This document shows positions 43,973 to 53,072 of a stretch of DNA of 64,000 bases, in pieces. This stretch comes from Rhodosalinus sp041365695. GTDB taxonomy: Bacteria; Pseudomonadota; Alphaproteobacteria; Rhodobacterales; Rhodobacteraceae. Numbering within the stretch: position 1 is the stretch's first letter; each line of letters begins with the position of its first letter. Below the pieces are notes generated by a model. The model worked only from the letters and a program-made list of their open reading frames with translations, did not search any database and had not been told where the DNA came from. The position numbers were made by a program, and so were the translations under genes. The stretch lies in assembly GCF_041365695.1 (NCBI RefSeq), contig NZ_JBGFSJ010000004.1, positions 1 through 64,000 on the forward strand. Direction: 5' to 3'.

Positions 43973-45319
43973 CTATTCCGCAGCCGCAGCATCGGGGGGC
44001 AGAAGATGCGCGATGGAGCGGGCGTAGAAGTCGAGCAGCACGGTCTCGTCCTCCGCCGGGGCGAGCGTGTCGCCCTGTTCCACCACGATCTTCCGCGCGG
44101 CAAGCTGGCCCACCGCCTGTTCGAGCGCCGCAGGCGTCAAAGCAGGCACGCCCAGCCCCTCGGTCAGCGCCGCGGCCCTGCGATGCAGCGCCGCGCGCGG
44201 CATCGCCCCGTCGCTGCGCAGAAGATGCGCGACGACCGGGACGGGGACCACCGGCACCGCGGCGCCGATCCGGCGCATCAGCGCCTCGGCCAGCGCCCGC
44301 GGGTCAGCGTCATGCGCGCCCCGGAAGTCCGCAAGCGAGAGGGGCCGCCCGAAGCGCACCGCCGCCTGCCCGAAGCGGCGGTGCCGGCCCGTGATCTTGA
44401 ACCAGAGCTGCCCGAACACGAAGCGCGCGATCGCCAGGGGGCGCGCCCGGAAGCGCCGCGTGCCGGCCTGCCCCGCAGAGGTGAGCAGCCGGTCCTCCAG
44501 CACTCGGTCGTAGTTCAGCCCCACGGGCACGAAGATCACGTCACGCCCGGCCGTCTCGGCCTCGGCGATGTATTTCAGAAGGCCCAGCTTCGGCGGCCCC
44601 AGCCCACCCGTCAGGCTCAGCCCGCCCTCGGGGTAGAGCGCCTGCGTCACGCCGCCCTCGGTGGCCAACTGGACGTAGCGCGCCAGCACACGGCGATAGA
44701 GCATGTTGCCCTCGCGCCTGCGGATGAAGTAGCCGCCCAGCGCCCGGATCAGCCGTGACACGGGCCAGACGCGCGCCCATTCCCCTACCGCGTAAGCCAG
44801 CGGCGAGGTTTCGGCCACGAGATGGGTCAGCAGCACGTAGTCCATGTTGCTTCTGTGGTTCATCACGAAGACCACCGTGGCGTCGCGGTCGATCCGGGCG
44901 ACCACCTCGGCCTGTTCCAGCCGCACGGCGTAGAGCCTGCCCGACAGCCACCGCGCAAGGCGGATGGCCAGGCCGAAGTAGAGCGAGGCGGAAAAGGCCG
45001 GCACGATCTCCCGCGCGTAGCGGCGCGCACGCTCGAAGGCCACGTTCTCGGGCACACCCTCGGCCTCGGCGGTCGCGACGATCGCCCGGCTCACCTCGGG
45101 GTCGTAGATCAGGCGCTGGATGGTATCGTGGCGTTCGGCCAGCTTGAAGGGCCGGATCGGCCGTTCCAGCCGCTCGTTCAGCCGCGCGACCGCGCGCTCG
45201 AGCCGGCGGCGAAAGAACCAGCGCACGGAGGGGAACAGGAAATGCGAGGCGAACGTGACGCCCGCGAAGGCGAGGATCAGCAGGAAGAGCCAGAGCGGAA
45301 GGGTCACGGGCGCGGTCAT
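43973..45319 (-). CDS. PlsB-like glycerol-3-phosphate acyltransferase
   Basis: This 448 aa membrane-associated acyltransferase is expected to acylate glycerol-3-phosphate or lysophosphatidate. It has an N-terminal membrane helix (about 8-26), the HX4D catalytic motif HRSNMD (His155, Asp160), and the substrate-binding motif LYPEGGLSLTG. It is shorter than E. coli PlsB (about 800 aa), lacking the long N-terminal part. It lies between ccr and ecm on the minus strand, ending upstream of the ccr promoter. The relation to the pathway is positional only. Confidence 0.82.
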   Translation of the reverse strand: MTAPVTLPLWLFLLILAFAGVTFASHFLFPSVRWFFRRRLERAVARLNERLERPIRPFKLAERHDTIQRLIYDPEVSRAIVATAEAEGVPENVAFERARRYAREIVPAFSASLYFGLAIRLARWLSGRLYAVRLEQAEVVARIDRDATVVFVMNHRSNMDYVLLTHLVAETSPLAYAVGEWARVWPVSRLIRALGGYFIRRREGNMLYRRVLARYVQLATEGGVTQALYPEGGLSLTGGLGPPKLGLLKYIAEAETAGRDVIFVPVGLNYDRVLEDRLLTSAGQAGTRRFRARPLAIARFVFGQLWFKITGRHRRFGQAAVRFGRPLSLADFRGAHDADPRALAEALMRRIGAAVPVVPVPVVAHLLRSDGAMPRAALHRRAAALTEGLGVPALTPAALEQAVGQLAARKIVVEQGDTLAPAEDETVLLDFYARSIAHLLPPDAAAAE

Positions 45320-45406
45320 CGCAGGGATATTGAAGGCTCCCCCGCCCCGCGTAAATCCTTGACGGACGCCGCGATGGCGCCCCGCGCCGTGCCGCGGCGC
45401 AGCGAA

Positions 45407-45457
45407 TTGACCGGCCAGAAAGTTTCAAGTATCCACGCCCGAACGCAACAAAGTTGC
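45407..45457 (+). promoter_or_regulatory. Predicted ecm promoter and operator
   Basis: TTGACC (45407-45412) and TATCCA (45430-45435) are spaced by 17 bp. A perfect 5-bp inverted repeat GCAAC-AAA-GTTGC (45445-45457) begins 10 bp after the -10, so it would overlap the transcription start. Almost the same 13-mer lies at the same relative position before mcl2. Confidence 0.6.
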
Positions 45458-45480
45458 ACGACAGAGTCGAGAGGCCCCAG

Positions 45481-47460
45481 ATGACCGAGACCGGATCCGC
45501 GCCCAAGAAAGACAAACCCTGGCTCATGCGCACCTATGCGGGGCATTCCACCGCGAAAGCCTCCAACGCGCTTTACCGCCGCAACCTCTCCAAGGGGCAG
45601 ACCGGCCTTTCGGTGGCCTTCGATCTGCCCACGCAGACGGGCTACGACAGCGATCACGTTCTCGCCCGGGGCGAGGTGGGCAAGGTCGGCGTGCCCGTCG
45701 CCCATCTGGGCGACATGCGCACCCTCTTCGAGGACATTCCCCTAGACCAGATGAACACCTCGATGACCATCAACGCGACAGCGCCCTGGCTTCTGGCGCT
45801 TTACGTCGCGGTGGCCGAGGAACAGGGCGCCGACGTGTCGAAACTCCAGGGCACGGTGCAGAACGACATCATAAAGGAATACCTCTCGCGCGGGACATAT
45901 ATCTGCCCGCCGAAACCGTCATTGCGCCTCATCACGGACGTCGCGGCCTATTGCTACCGCGAGATTCCGAAATGGAACCCGATGAACGTGTGTTCCTATC
46001 ACCTGCAGGAGGCCGGCGCGACGCCCGACCAGGAACTCGCCTTCGCGCTCGCCACCGCCACGGCGGTGCTGGACGACCTGAAGGGCAAGGTGCCGGACGA
46101 GGATTTCCCGCTGCTCGTCGGCCGCATTTCCTTTTTCGTGAACGCCGGCATCCGTTTCATCACCGAGATGTGCAAGATGCGCGCCTTCACCGATCTCTGG
46201 GACGAGATCTGCCGCGAGCGTTACGGCGTCGAGGATCCGAAATACCGCCGTTTCCGTTACGGCGTGCAGGTCAATTCGCTCGGGCTGACGGAGCAGCAGC
46301 CGGAGAACAACGTCTATCGCATCCTGATCGAGATGCTCGCCGTCACCCTGTCCAAGAAAGCGCGGGCACGGGCGGTTCAGTTGCCGGCCTGGAACGAGGC
46401 GCTGGGACTGCCGCGCCCGTGGGACCAGCAATGGTCGCTGCGGATGCAGCAGATCCTCGCCTACGAGACCGATCTTCTGGAATTCGACGACCTCTTCGAC
46501 CAGAACCCGGCTGTCGACGCCAAGGTCGAGGAGCTGAAGGCGGGCGCGCGCCACGAACTGGCCAGCATCGACGCCATGGGCGGCGCCGTGGCGGCCATCG
46601 AATACATGAAGGCCCGCCTCGTGGACGCCAACGCGGAGCGGCTCAACCGCATCGAGCGCGGCGAGACCGTCGTGGTCGGCGTCAACAAGTGGATGGAATG
46701 CGAACCCTCGCCGCTCATGGACGAGGAGGGCGGGATCATGGTCGTCGACGCCGCGGTGGAGCAGGACCAGATCGACCGGCTGAACGCGTGGCGCGCGGCG
46801 CGCGACGAGGCCGCCGTGGCGGCCGCCCTCGCCGATCTGCGCGCCGCCGCGGCCGAGGGCCGCAACATCATGCCGCCTTCCGTGGCGGCGGCGAAAGCGG
46901 GGGTCACCACCGGCGAATGGGCCGCCGAGATGCGCAAGGCCTTCGGTGAATACCGCGGGCCGACCGGCGTGTCGAAGAGCCCCTCGAACATGACCGAGGG
47001 ACTCGACGAGATCCGCGAGGCGGTCGATGCCGTCAGCCAGCGTCTCGGCCGGCGCCTGCGCTTTCTCATCGGCAAACCGGGGCTCGACGGCCATTCCAAC
47101 GGGGCGGAGCAGATCGCCTTCCGCGCCCGCGATTGCGGCATGGACATCGAATACGAGGGCATCCGCCTCACCCCTGAAGAGATCGTTCGCGCCGCGCAGG
47201 AGAACACCCCGCACGTCATCGGGCTTTCCATCCTTTCGGGAAGCCATATTCCGCTCGTGGAAGACATGATGGGCCGGCTGCGCGAGGCGGGACTCGAGGA
47301 AACTCCCGTCATCGTGGGCGGAATCATCCCCGAGGAGGATGCAAGGCGCCTGCGCGCCATGGGCGTGGCGCGCGTCTATACGCCGAAGGATTTCGAATTG
47401 AACGCGATCATGATGGATGTCGTCGAGCTGGCCGATCCCAAAGCGGTCGCTGCGCAATAA
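45481..47460 (+). CDS. ecm: Ethylmalonyl-CoA mutase (B12-dependent)
   Basis: This 659 aa adenosylcobalamin enzyme converts ethylmalonyl-CoA to methylsuccinyl-CoA. The N-terminal substrate barrel includes GLSVAFDLPTQTGYDSDH and NTSMTINATAPWLLALY. The C-terminal cobalamin-binding domain has DGHSNG with the axial ligand His538, SILSGSH and the VGGIIP segment. The length and sequence distinguish it from methylmalonyl-CoA mutase (about 710 aa). ATG 45481 lies 24 bp downstream of the operator; an alternative ATG at 45454 would start inside it. It is divergent from the acyltransferase gene. Confidence 0.95.
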   Translation: MTETGSAPKKDKPWLMRTYAGHSTAKASNALYRRNLSKGQTGLSVAFDLPTQTGYDSDHVLARGEVGKVGVPVAHLGDMRTLFEDIPLDQMNTSMTINATAPWLLALYVAVAEEQGADVSKLQGTVQNDIIKEYLSRGTYICPPKPSLRLITDVAAYCYREIPKWNPMNVCSYHLQEAGATPDQELAFALATATAVLDDLKGKVPDEDFPLLVGRISFFVNAGIRFITEMCKMRAFTDLWDEICRERYGVEDPKYRRFRYGVQVNSLGLTEQQPENNVYRILIEMLAVTLSKKARARAVQLPAWNEALGLPRPWDQQWSLRMQQILAYETDLLEFDDLFDQNPAVDAKVEELKAGARHELASIDAMGGAVAAIEYMKARLVDANAERLNRIERGETVVVGVNKWMECEPSPLMDEEGGIMVVDAAVEQDQIDRLNAWRAARDEAAVAAALADLRAAAAEGRNIMPPSVAAAKAGVTTGEWAAEMRKAFGEYRGPTGVSKSPSNMTEGLDEIREAVDAVSQRLGRRLRFLIGKPGLDGHSNGAEQIAFRARDCGMDIEYEGIRLTPEEIVRAAQENTPHVIGLSILSGSHIPLVEDMMGRLREAGLEETPVIVGGIIPEEDARRLRAMGVARVYTPKDFELNAIMMDVVELADPKAVAAQ

Positions 47461-47515
47461 GGATTACGCAGGGTCAGCGATTACTCCGCGCGCCATCGCC
47501 TTTTCCACAACCACT

Positions 47516-47536
47516 CCGCGCAAAGACTTTGCGCGG
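47516..47536 (+). terminator. Hairpin downstream of ecm
   Basis: A perfect 10-bp stem CCGCGCAAAG/CTTTGCGCGG with a 1-nt centre (effective loop formed by the inner bases) is followed by AAAGTTTTCC. It is a likely terminator 56 bp after ecm. Confidence 0.6.
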
Positions 47537-47647
47537 AAAGTTTTCCAATGCCGTTTTTTTCTTGTATCCTTGAAAATTGCGGGTAAGGAGTCATGTCCAC
47601 GCGACCGTGGCGCAACAGAAGACGACCACGCAACAAAGGAAAAGCCC

Positions 47648-47956
47648 ATGAATATCGATTTGTACAAGATGTCCGGCGAGGAACTGAAACAGCTTCGCGC
47701 CGATATCGACAAGGCGCTGGAGACGATCGAGGTTCGCCGCAAGGCCGAGGCGCTGAAAGCGGCCGAAGACGCGGCGAAAGCCTATGGTTTCTCGCTCAAC
47801 GACCTCAAGGAAGCCGGGCCGAAAGGCAGCAAGAACCCGCCGAAATACGCCAACCCCGCCGATCCGCGCCAGACCTGGACCGGCCGCGGGCGCAAGCCGC
47901 AGTGGGTCAACGAGGCGCTGAAGGCGGGCAAGACACTCGAAGACCTCTCGATCTGA
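47648..47956 (+). CDS. H-NS family nucleoid protein (HvrA/Spb-like)
   Basis: This 102 aa DNA-binding protein has an N-terminal helical oligomerisation region (about 1-45, YKMSGEELKQLRADIDKALETIEVRRKAEALK) and a C-terminal H-NS DNA-binding motif YANPADPRQTWTGRGRKPQWV (about 67-87). The alphaproteobacterial homologue HvrA regulates photosynthesis and nitrogen genes. ATG 47648 is chosen by homology. Its upstream region is AT-rich with a T7 run at 47554-47560, fitting autoregulation. Acylphosphatase follows after 13 bp. Confidence 0.9.
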   Translation: MNIDLYKMSGEELKQLRADIDKALETIEVRRKAEALKAAEDAAKAYGFSLNDLKEAGPKGSKNPPKYANPADPRQTWTGRGRKPQWVNEALKAGKTLEDLSI

Positions 47957-47969
47957 CGCGGGGGCGCGC

Positions 47970-48254
47970 GTGGCGATGGCGGAAAAGGCGATCGCGGCTC
48001 GCGTGGAAGGCCGGGTGCAGGGCGTCTCCTTCCGCGCGTGGACGCAGGAGCAGGCGCGCAGCCGCGGCCTCGCCGGCTGGGTGCGCAACCGCTCCGATGG
48101 CAGCGTCGAGGCTCTGATTCAGGGGCCCGACGACGCCGTCTCCAGCCTTCTCGAACGGCTCCGCGAGGGGCCGCCCGCGGCAAGGGTGACGCAGGTTTCC
48201 GAAGAGGAGACTGCCGCCGATCCCGCGCTTCGGGATTTCGAGATCCGTCGCTAG
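47970..48254 (+). CDS. acyP: Acylphosphatase
   Basis: This small enzyme of 94 aa (92 if started at ATG 47976) hydrolyses carboxyl-phosphate bonds. The signature VEGRVQGVSFRAWTQEQA holds the catalytic Arg, and GWVRNRSDGSVEALIQGP the catalytic Asn. GTG 47970 has GGGG 5 nt upstream; ATG 47976 is also acceptable. It follows the H-NS gene closely and precedes deoD by 25 bp, so a short operon is possible. Confidence 0.9.
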   Translation: MAMAEKAIAARVEGRVQGVSFRAWTQEQARSRGLAGWVRNRSDGSVEALIQGPDDAVSSLLERLREGPPAARVTQVSEEETAADPALRDFEIRR

Positions 48255-48279
48255 CAACCGGCGTAAGGAAAGGCTCCGC

Positions 48280-48984
48280 ATGACGATCCATATCGGCGCG
48301 GCCGAAGGCGAGATCGCGCCAACGGTGTTGATGCCCGGCGATCCCTACCGCGCCCGTTGGGCGGCCGAGCGTTTCCTCGATGCCCCGCGCCTCGTGAACG
48401 AAACCCGCGGCATGCTCGGCTTCACCGGAATCTGGCGGGGCGAGCCGGTCACGATTCACGGCTCCGGCATGGGAATGCCGTCGCTGTCGATCTACGCCAA
48501 CGAACTGATCCGCGATTACGGGGCGAAGACGCTCATCCGCATCGGGTCCTGTGGCGCGATGCAGACGCAGGTCGCGCTTCGCGATCTCGTGCTCGCAATG
48601 ACGGCGTCGAGCCTCTCGACGCCCTCGCGCGGGACGTTCCGCGAATTGTCCTTCGCGCCCTGCGCCGACTGGCCGCTTCTGCGGGCGGCCGCGGCCGCCG
48701 CCGAGGCGCGCGGCGCCACGCATCATGTCGGCGGCATCTACTCGTCGGACGTGTTCTACGACGAGCGCCCCGACCTGAACGAGATCCTGACCCGTCACGG
48801 CACGCTCGCCGTCGAGATGGAGGCGGCGGAGCTCTACACGGTCGCCGCCCGGCTCGGCGCACGCGCGCTCGCCGTCCTCACGGTGAGCGACCATCTCCAG
48901 ACCGGCGCGCATCTGCCGAGCGCGGAACGCGAGACCGGCTTCGAGGCGATGGTCGAGATCGCGCTGGAGGCCGCCTTCGCCTGA
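48280..48984 (+). CDS. deoD: Purine-nucleoside phosphorylase, DeoD type
   Basis: This 234 aa enzyme of the hexameric class phosphorolyses purine (deoxy)nucleosides. Family features are MTIHIGAAEGEIAPTVLMPGDP, the phosphate-binding RIGSCGA, VEMEAAELY with the ribose-binding Glu, and TVSDHL with the catalytic Asp. ATG 48280 has an AAGGAAAGG upstream. It is convergent with the DUF1989 gene (3 bp). Confidence 0.95.
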   Translation: MTIHIGAAEGEIAPTVLMPGDPYRARWAAERFLDAPRLVNETRGMLGFTGIWRGEPVTIHGSGMGMPSLSIYANELIRDYGAKTLIRIGSCGAMQTQVALRDLVLAMTASSLSTPSRGTFRELSFAPCADWPLLRAAAAAAEARGATHHVGGIYSSDVFYDERPDLNEILTRHGTLAVEMEAAELYTVAARLGARALAVLTVSDHLQTGAHLPSAERETGFEAMVEIALEAAFA

Positions 48985-48987
48985 TCC

Positions 48988-49836
48988 CTATGTTCCGTGG
49001 CTGCGGTCGTAGGGGTTGGGCGCGGGCGGCCTCCACCCCTCGAGCGCGCCGGTTCGCGGCGCGAAAACCTCCACCAGCAGCGGATGGCAACGCGCCGCGT
49101 CGCTCGAATGTTCGGCTGAGCAGTCCCCGCCGGGGCAGGCACTGAGCGCGCCCAGAAGATCGATCTCGGCGAAGAACTCGAGGTAGTCGCCGGGCCGCAC
49201 CGGGCTCGCCTTCATGAAATACTGCCCCGTGTCGGGGATGAAGCCCGTGCACATGAAGACGTTCAACACGTCGTGCACATGGCCCTCCGCCTCGGTCACG
49301 GCCATCCCGGTTTCCCCGGCCAGCGCCCGCGTCAGGTTCGAGTGGCAGCAATGGTGGTAGGCGTCCCCGCCCGAGAGCAGCGCGTGGGTGTAGGGATCGC
49401 AGCGTGTGCCGATCACGTCGTGCACCCGGCCGCCGAAGTCATCCGTGCCGTACCAGGCGAGCGTGTCCTCCACGATGGTCGCCATCGGGCGAAGATGCGG
49501 AAAGGCCGACCACATCCGGTCGCCCGTCGTCAGATGCGTGCCGTGCAGCGCGCGCGTCTTGCCCGAGTAGAAGCGCTCGGACAGATCGCCCGCGTTCCAG
49601 AGGTTCAGGTCGCCCACCTGCGGCCCCTCGACGCTCGCGATGCGAAGGAACTGCCCGGCGGCCACGCGAAAGCAGCGACCCTCGCGCGGCGGCACGATGA
49701 CCTCGCCCAGCTTTTCCGCCCCCGGCCGCGCCGCGCGGTAAAGCGCCAGGTCCGGCGCGGGCAGCGTGTCGTCCGGATAGCAGATCACGGGGGGCACGGC
49801 GCGGCGCGCGTCGGCGTCGGCGGGTGGATTGGCCAT
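48988..49836 (-). CDS. DUF1989 (urea carboxylase-associated family) protein
   Basis: This 282 aa protein of the DUF1989 family has relatives accompanying urea/guanidine carboxylases. Conserved pieces are PPREGRCFRVAAGQFLRI, QVGDLNLWNA, a GTRCDPYTHALLSGG segment and HHCCHSNL, with several Cys/His that could bind a metal. No carboxylase genes are adjacent, so it is a stand-alone copy and its substrate is unknown. ATG 49836 gives a normal length. It lies between deoD and the sdh operon. Confidence 0.83.
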   Translation of the reverse strand: MANPPADADARRAVPPVICYPDDTLPAPDLALYRAARPGAEKLGEVIVPPREGRCFRVAAGQFLRIASVEGPQVGDLNLWNAGDLSERFYSGKTRALHGTHLTTGDRMWSAFPHLRPMATIVEDTLAWYGTDDFGGRVHDVIGTRCDPYTHALLSGGDAYHHCCHSNLTRALAGETGMAVTEAEGHVHDVLNVFMCTGFIPDTGQYFMKASPVRPGDYLEFFAEIDLLGALSACPGGDCSAEHSSDAARCHPLLVEVFAPRTGALEGWRPPAPNPYDRSHGT

Positions 49837-50034
49837 TGGATACTCCGTTGCCCGTGCTTTCAGTCGCCGCAGGCATAGCCCCGGTGGCGCGGACTGTCAC
49901 GGAATCGCGTGGGCCGGCAAAGCCGGGCGTGCGTCCTCCGCGTCAGCGGGGCGGCGCGAGCCGTGCGGACCGGGCCTAATGCATCGCGCCATATCGCCCG
50001 CGCGCTGCAACCCTCACGGGCTGCGGGTCTGCCT

Positions 50035-50063
50035 GGGCGAGCGGCGTCAGCGACCGCTCGCCC
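50035..50063 (-). terminator. Hairpin downstream of sdhB
   Basis: A perfect 10-bp inverted repeat GGGCGAGCGG (50035-50044) / CCGCTCGCCC (50054-50063) with a 9-nt loop lies 12 bp after the sdhB stop. No T tract is present. It is a likely end of the sdhCDAB transcript. The rest of the 239-bp gap to the DUF1989 gene shows nothing further. Confidence 0.6.
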
Positions 50064-50074
50064 GATACAAGGCC

Positions 50075-50854
50075 TCAGACCACGCGGTCCACCATCATCT
50101 TCTTGATGTTGGCGATGGCTTTCGCCGGGTTCAGACCCTTGGGGCAGGTCTTCGCGCAGTTCATGATGGTATGGCAGCGGTAAAGCTTGAACGGATCCTC
50201 GAGGTCGTCCAGCCGCTCGCCCGTGGCCTCGTCGCGGCTGTCGATGATCCAGCGATAGGCATGCAGCAGCGCAGCTGGGCCGAGGTACCGGTCGCCGTTC
50301 CACCAATAGGACGGGCAGGCCGTCGAACAGCAGGCGCACATCACGCACTCGTAAAGCCCGTCGAGCTTTTCGCGATCCTCGATCGACTGCCGCCACTCCT
50401 TCGCGGGCGCGTTCGACTTCGTCTCCAGCCACGGCATGATGCTTTCGTGCTGGGCGTAGAAATGCGTGAGATCCGGGATCAGGTCCTTCACCACCGGCAT
50501 GTGCGGCAGGGGGTAGATCTTCACGTCGCCCTTGATCTCTTCCATGCCGTAGATGCAGGCGAGCGTGTTGATCCCGTCGATGTTCATCGCGCAGGATCCG
50601 CAGATCCCCTCGCGGCAGGAGCGGCGGAAGGTCAGAGTCGGGTCGATCTCGTTCTTGATCTTGATGAGCGCGTCCAGGACCATCGGCCCGCAGCTGTCCA
50701 TGTCCACCCAGTAGGTGTCCACGCGCGGGTTCTCCCCGTCGTCGGGGTTCCAGCGATAGATCTGGAACTTACGCAGGTTCGTCGCGCCGTCGGGCTTGGG
50801 CCAGGTCTTCCCGGTGCGGATCTTCGAATTCTTGGGGAGCGTCAGTTGAACCAT
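50075..50854 (-). CDS. sdhB: Succinate dehydrogenase iron-sulfur subunit
   Basis: This 259 aa subunit of complex II carries three Fe-S clusters. The 2Fe-2S ligands are in CREGICGSCAMNIDG; the 4Fe-4S and 3Fe-4S ligands are in CVMCACCSTACPSYWWN and CHTIMNCAKTCPKGLNP. It passes electrons from SdhA flavin to quinone. It is the last gene of sdhCDAB, 13 bp after sdhA. Confidence 0.97.
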   Translation of the reverse strand: MVQLTLPKNSKIRTGKTWPKPDGATNLRKFQIYRWNPDDGENPRVDTYWVDMDSCGPMVLDALIKIKNEIDPTLTFRRSCREGICGSCAMNIDGINTLACIYGMEEIKGDVKIYPLPHMPVVKDLIPDLTHFYAQHESIMPWLETKSNAPAKEWRQSIEDREKLDGLYECVMCACCSTACPSYWWNGDRYLGPAALLHAYRWIIDSRDEATGERLDDLEDPFKLYRCHTIMNCAKTCPKGLNPAKAIANIKKMMVDRVV

Positions 50855-50867
50855 CTCGGTCGTCTCC

Positions 50868-52670
50868 TCAGTACACGCGGGCCTTGGGCTTGATACGGTC
50901 GAGGTCGATGCCGCCCTCGTTGTGCCCCATGAGCGGGTTGAGGTGCACCGGGCGATAGTCGAGCTTCACGCCGCCGTTGACCCATGCGAGCGTGTGCTTG
51001 CGCCAGTTCTCGTCGTCGCGGTCGGGATGGTCCTCGTGGGCATGGGCGCCGCGGCTTTCCTTGCGCGCCTCGGCGCTCGCGATGGTCGCGAGCGCGTTCG
51101 GCATGAGGTTGGCAAGCTCCAGCGTTTCCATGAGGTCCGAGTTCCAGATCAGCGACCGGTCGGTGACGGCGATATCGTCGAGCTTGCCCGCGATCGTCGT
51201 CATCTTCTCGAGACCCTGCTTGAGGGTTTCCTCGGTGCGGAAGACGGCCGCGTCCTCCTGCATGGTCTTCTGCATCTCGAGCCGCAACTCCGCCGTGGGC
51301 GTGCCGCCCTTGGCGTGGCGCATCGCGTCGAAGCGGTCGAGCGCCTGCTCGATGGCGGCCTTCGGCGCCTCGGGCACCGGCGTTCCATGCTCCACGGCCT
51401 CTCCGGCGCGGATGGCGGCGGCGCGGCCGAACACCACGAGGTCGATGAGCGAGTTCGAGCCCAGACGGTTCGCCCCGTGGACAGAGGCGCAGCCCGCCTC
51501 GCCGACGGCCATCAGGCCGGGCGCGATGCGGTCGGGATCCACCTCGGTGGGGTTCAGAACCTCGCCCCAGTAGTTGGTCGGGATGCCGCCCATGTTGTAG
51601 TGCACCGTGGGCAACACCGGGATCGGCTCCTTCGTGACGTCGACGCCGGCGAAGATGCGCGCGGATTCGGAGATGCCCGGCAGCCGCTCGGCCAGCGTCT
51701 CGGGCGGCAGGTGATTGAGGTGCAGGTGGATGTGGTCCTTGTTCGGGCCCACGCCGCGCCCTTCGCGGATCTCGATCGTCATGCAGCGGCTGACCACGTC
51801 GCGGCTGGCGAGGTCCTTGTAGGTGGGCGCGTAGCGTTCCATGAACCGCTCGCCCTCGGAATTGGTGAGATACCCCCCCTCGCCACGGGCACCCTCGGTG
51901 ATGAGGCAGCCTGAGCCGTAGATACCGGTGGGGTGGAACTGCACGAACTCCATGTCCTGGAGCGGCAGGCCCGCCCGCGCGATCATGCCGCCGCCGTCAC
52001 CGGTGCAGGTATGCGCCGAGGTGGCCGAGAAATAGGCGCGCCCGTAGCCGCCGGTGGCCAGCACCACCATCTTGGCGGAAAAGACGTGCATGCTGCCGTC
52101 GTCGAGCTTCCAGCAGAGCACGCCGCGGCAGGCGCCGTCCTCGTCCATCAGGAGGTCGATGGCGAAATACTCGATGTAGAACTGGGCCTGCTGCTTCAGG
52201 CTCTGGCCGTAGAGCGTGTGCAGGATCGCATGGCCGGTCCGGTCGGCGGCCGCACAGGTCCGCTGCACCGGCGGCCCCTCGCCGAACTCGGTGGTGTGGC
52301 CGCCGAACGGGCGCTGATAGATCTTGCCGTCCTCGGTGCGCGAGAAGGGCACGCCGTAATGCTCGAGCTCGTAGACGGCCTTGGGCGCCTCGCGGGCCAG
52401 GTATTCCATCGCGTCCACGTCACCGAGCCAGTCCGACCCCTTCACGGTGTCGTACATGTGCCACTGCCAGTTGTCGGGCCCCATGTTGCCGAGCGAGGCG
52501 GCGATGCCCCCCTGCGCGGCCACGGTGTGCGAGCGGGTGGGAAAGACCTTGGTGACGCAGGCGGTGCGAAGCCCCTGCTCCGCCATTCCGAGCGTCGCGC
52601 GAAGCCCCGAGCCGCCGGCGCCCACCACAACCACGTCGTAATCGTGCGTCTCGTAGTCGTATGCTGCCAT
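50868..52670 (-). CDS. sdhA: Succinate dehydrogenase flavoprotein subunit
   Basis: This 600 aa subunit of complex II oxidises succinate to fumarate. FAD is covalently bound at the His in FPTRSHTVAAQGG; the dinucleotide motif is VVGAGGSGLRA, and the active-site regions HPTGIYGSGCLITEGARGEGG and RLGSNSLIDLVVFGR are intact. It is situated between sdhD and sdhB. Confidence 0.97.
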   Translation of the reverse strand: MAAYDYETHDYDVVVVGAGGSGLRATLGMAEQGLRTACVTKVFPTRSHTVAAQGGIAASLGNMGPDNWQWHMYDTVKGSDWLGDVDAMEYLAREAPKAVYELEHYGVPFSRTEDGKIYQRPFGGHTTEFGEGPPVQRTCAAADRTGHAILHTLYGQSLKQQAQFYIEYFAIDLLMDEDGACRGVLCWKLDDGSMHVFSAKMVVLATGGYGRAYFSATSAHTCTGDGGGMIARAGLPLQDMEFVQFHPTGIYGSGCLITEGARGEGGYLTNSEGERFMERYAPTYKDLASRDVVSRCMTIEIREGRGVGPNKDHIHLHLNHLPPETLAERLPGISESARIFAGVDVTKEPIPVLPTVHYNMGGIPTNYWGEVLNPTEVDPDRIAPGLMAVGEAGCASVHGANRLGSNSLIDLVVFGRAAAIRAGEAVEHGTPVPEAPKAAIEQALDRFDAMRHAKGGTPTAELRLEMQKTMQEDAAVFRTEETLKQGLEKMTTIAGKLDDIAVTDRSLIWNSDLMETLELANLMPNALATIASAEARKESRGAHAHEDHPDRDDENWRKHTLAWVNGGVKLDYRPVHLNPLMGHNEGGIDLDRIKPKARVY

Positions 52671-52689
52671 GGAATGCTGCTCCGTTATC

Positions 52690-53061
52690 TCAAAGCGCCA
52701 GCTTCGCCACGGCGAAAATGCCGACGGCGGCGGCCGCGTAGCTGAGGCAAATCATCGCCACGATCAGAACCTTCTGACGCGTGCCGTGGACATAGTCCTC
52801 GATCAGGGTCTGAACACCGCCCCGGAAATGGTAGAAGCCGACGAGGAAGGTGAGGATCGCCACCATGGCCGGGAACGGCTGCTGGTAATAGGCCACGACC
52901 TCCGCATGGGGGCGGCCCAGCGCCTGCCCGAAGGTGAAGATGAAAAGCGGCACGAGCCCGATCAGGGCCGCCGACGAGACAATCATGCTCCAATGATGGT
53001 CGGTTCCCGTCTTTGCGGCGCCCGTGCCCTCGGCACGCTTGCGTGCGGTCAGAATATGCAT
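52690..53061 (-). CDS. sdhD: Succinate dehydrogenase membrane anchor subunit
   Basis: This 123 aa membrane anchor has three transmembrane helices (about 25-47, 62-82, 96-118). The haem-ligand region is HFRGGVQTLIEDYVHG. With SdhC it binds haem b and the quinone. ATG 53061 was selected by length; 11 bp separate it from sdhC and 19 bp from sdhA. Confidence 0.92.
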   Translation of the reverse strand: MHILTARKRAEGTGAAKTGTDHHWSMIVSSAALIGLVPLFIFTFGQALGRPHAEVVAYYQQPFPAMVAILTFLVGFYHFRGGVQTLIEDYVHGTRQKVLIVAMICLSYAAAAVGIFAVAKLAL

Positions 53062-53072
53062 GGCGATCCCCC

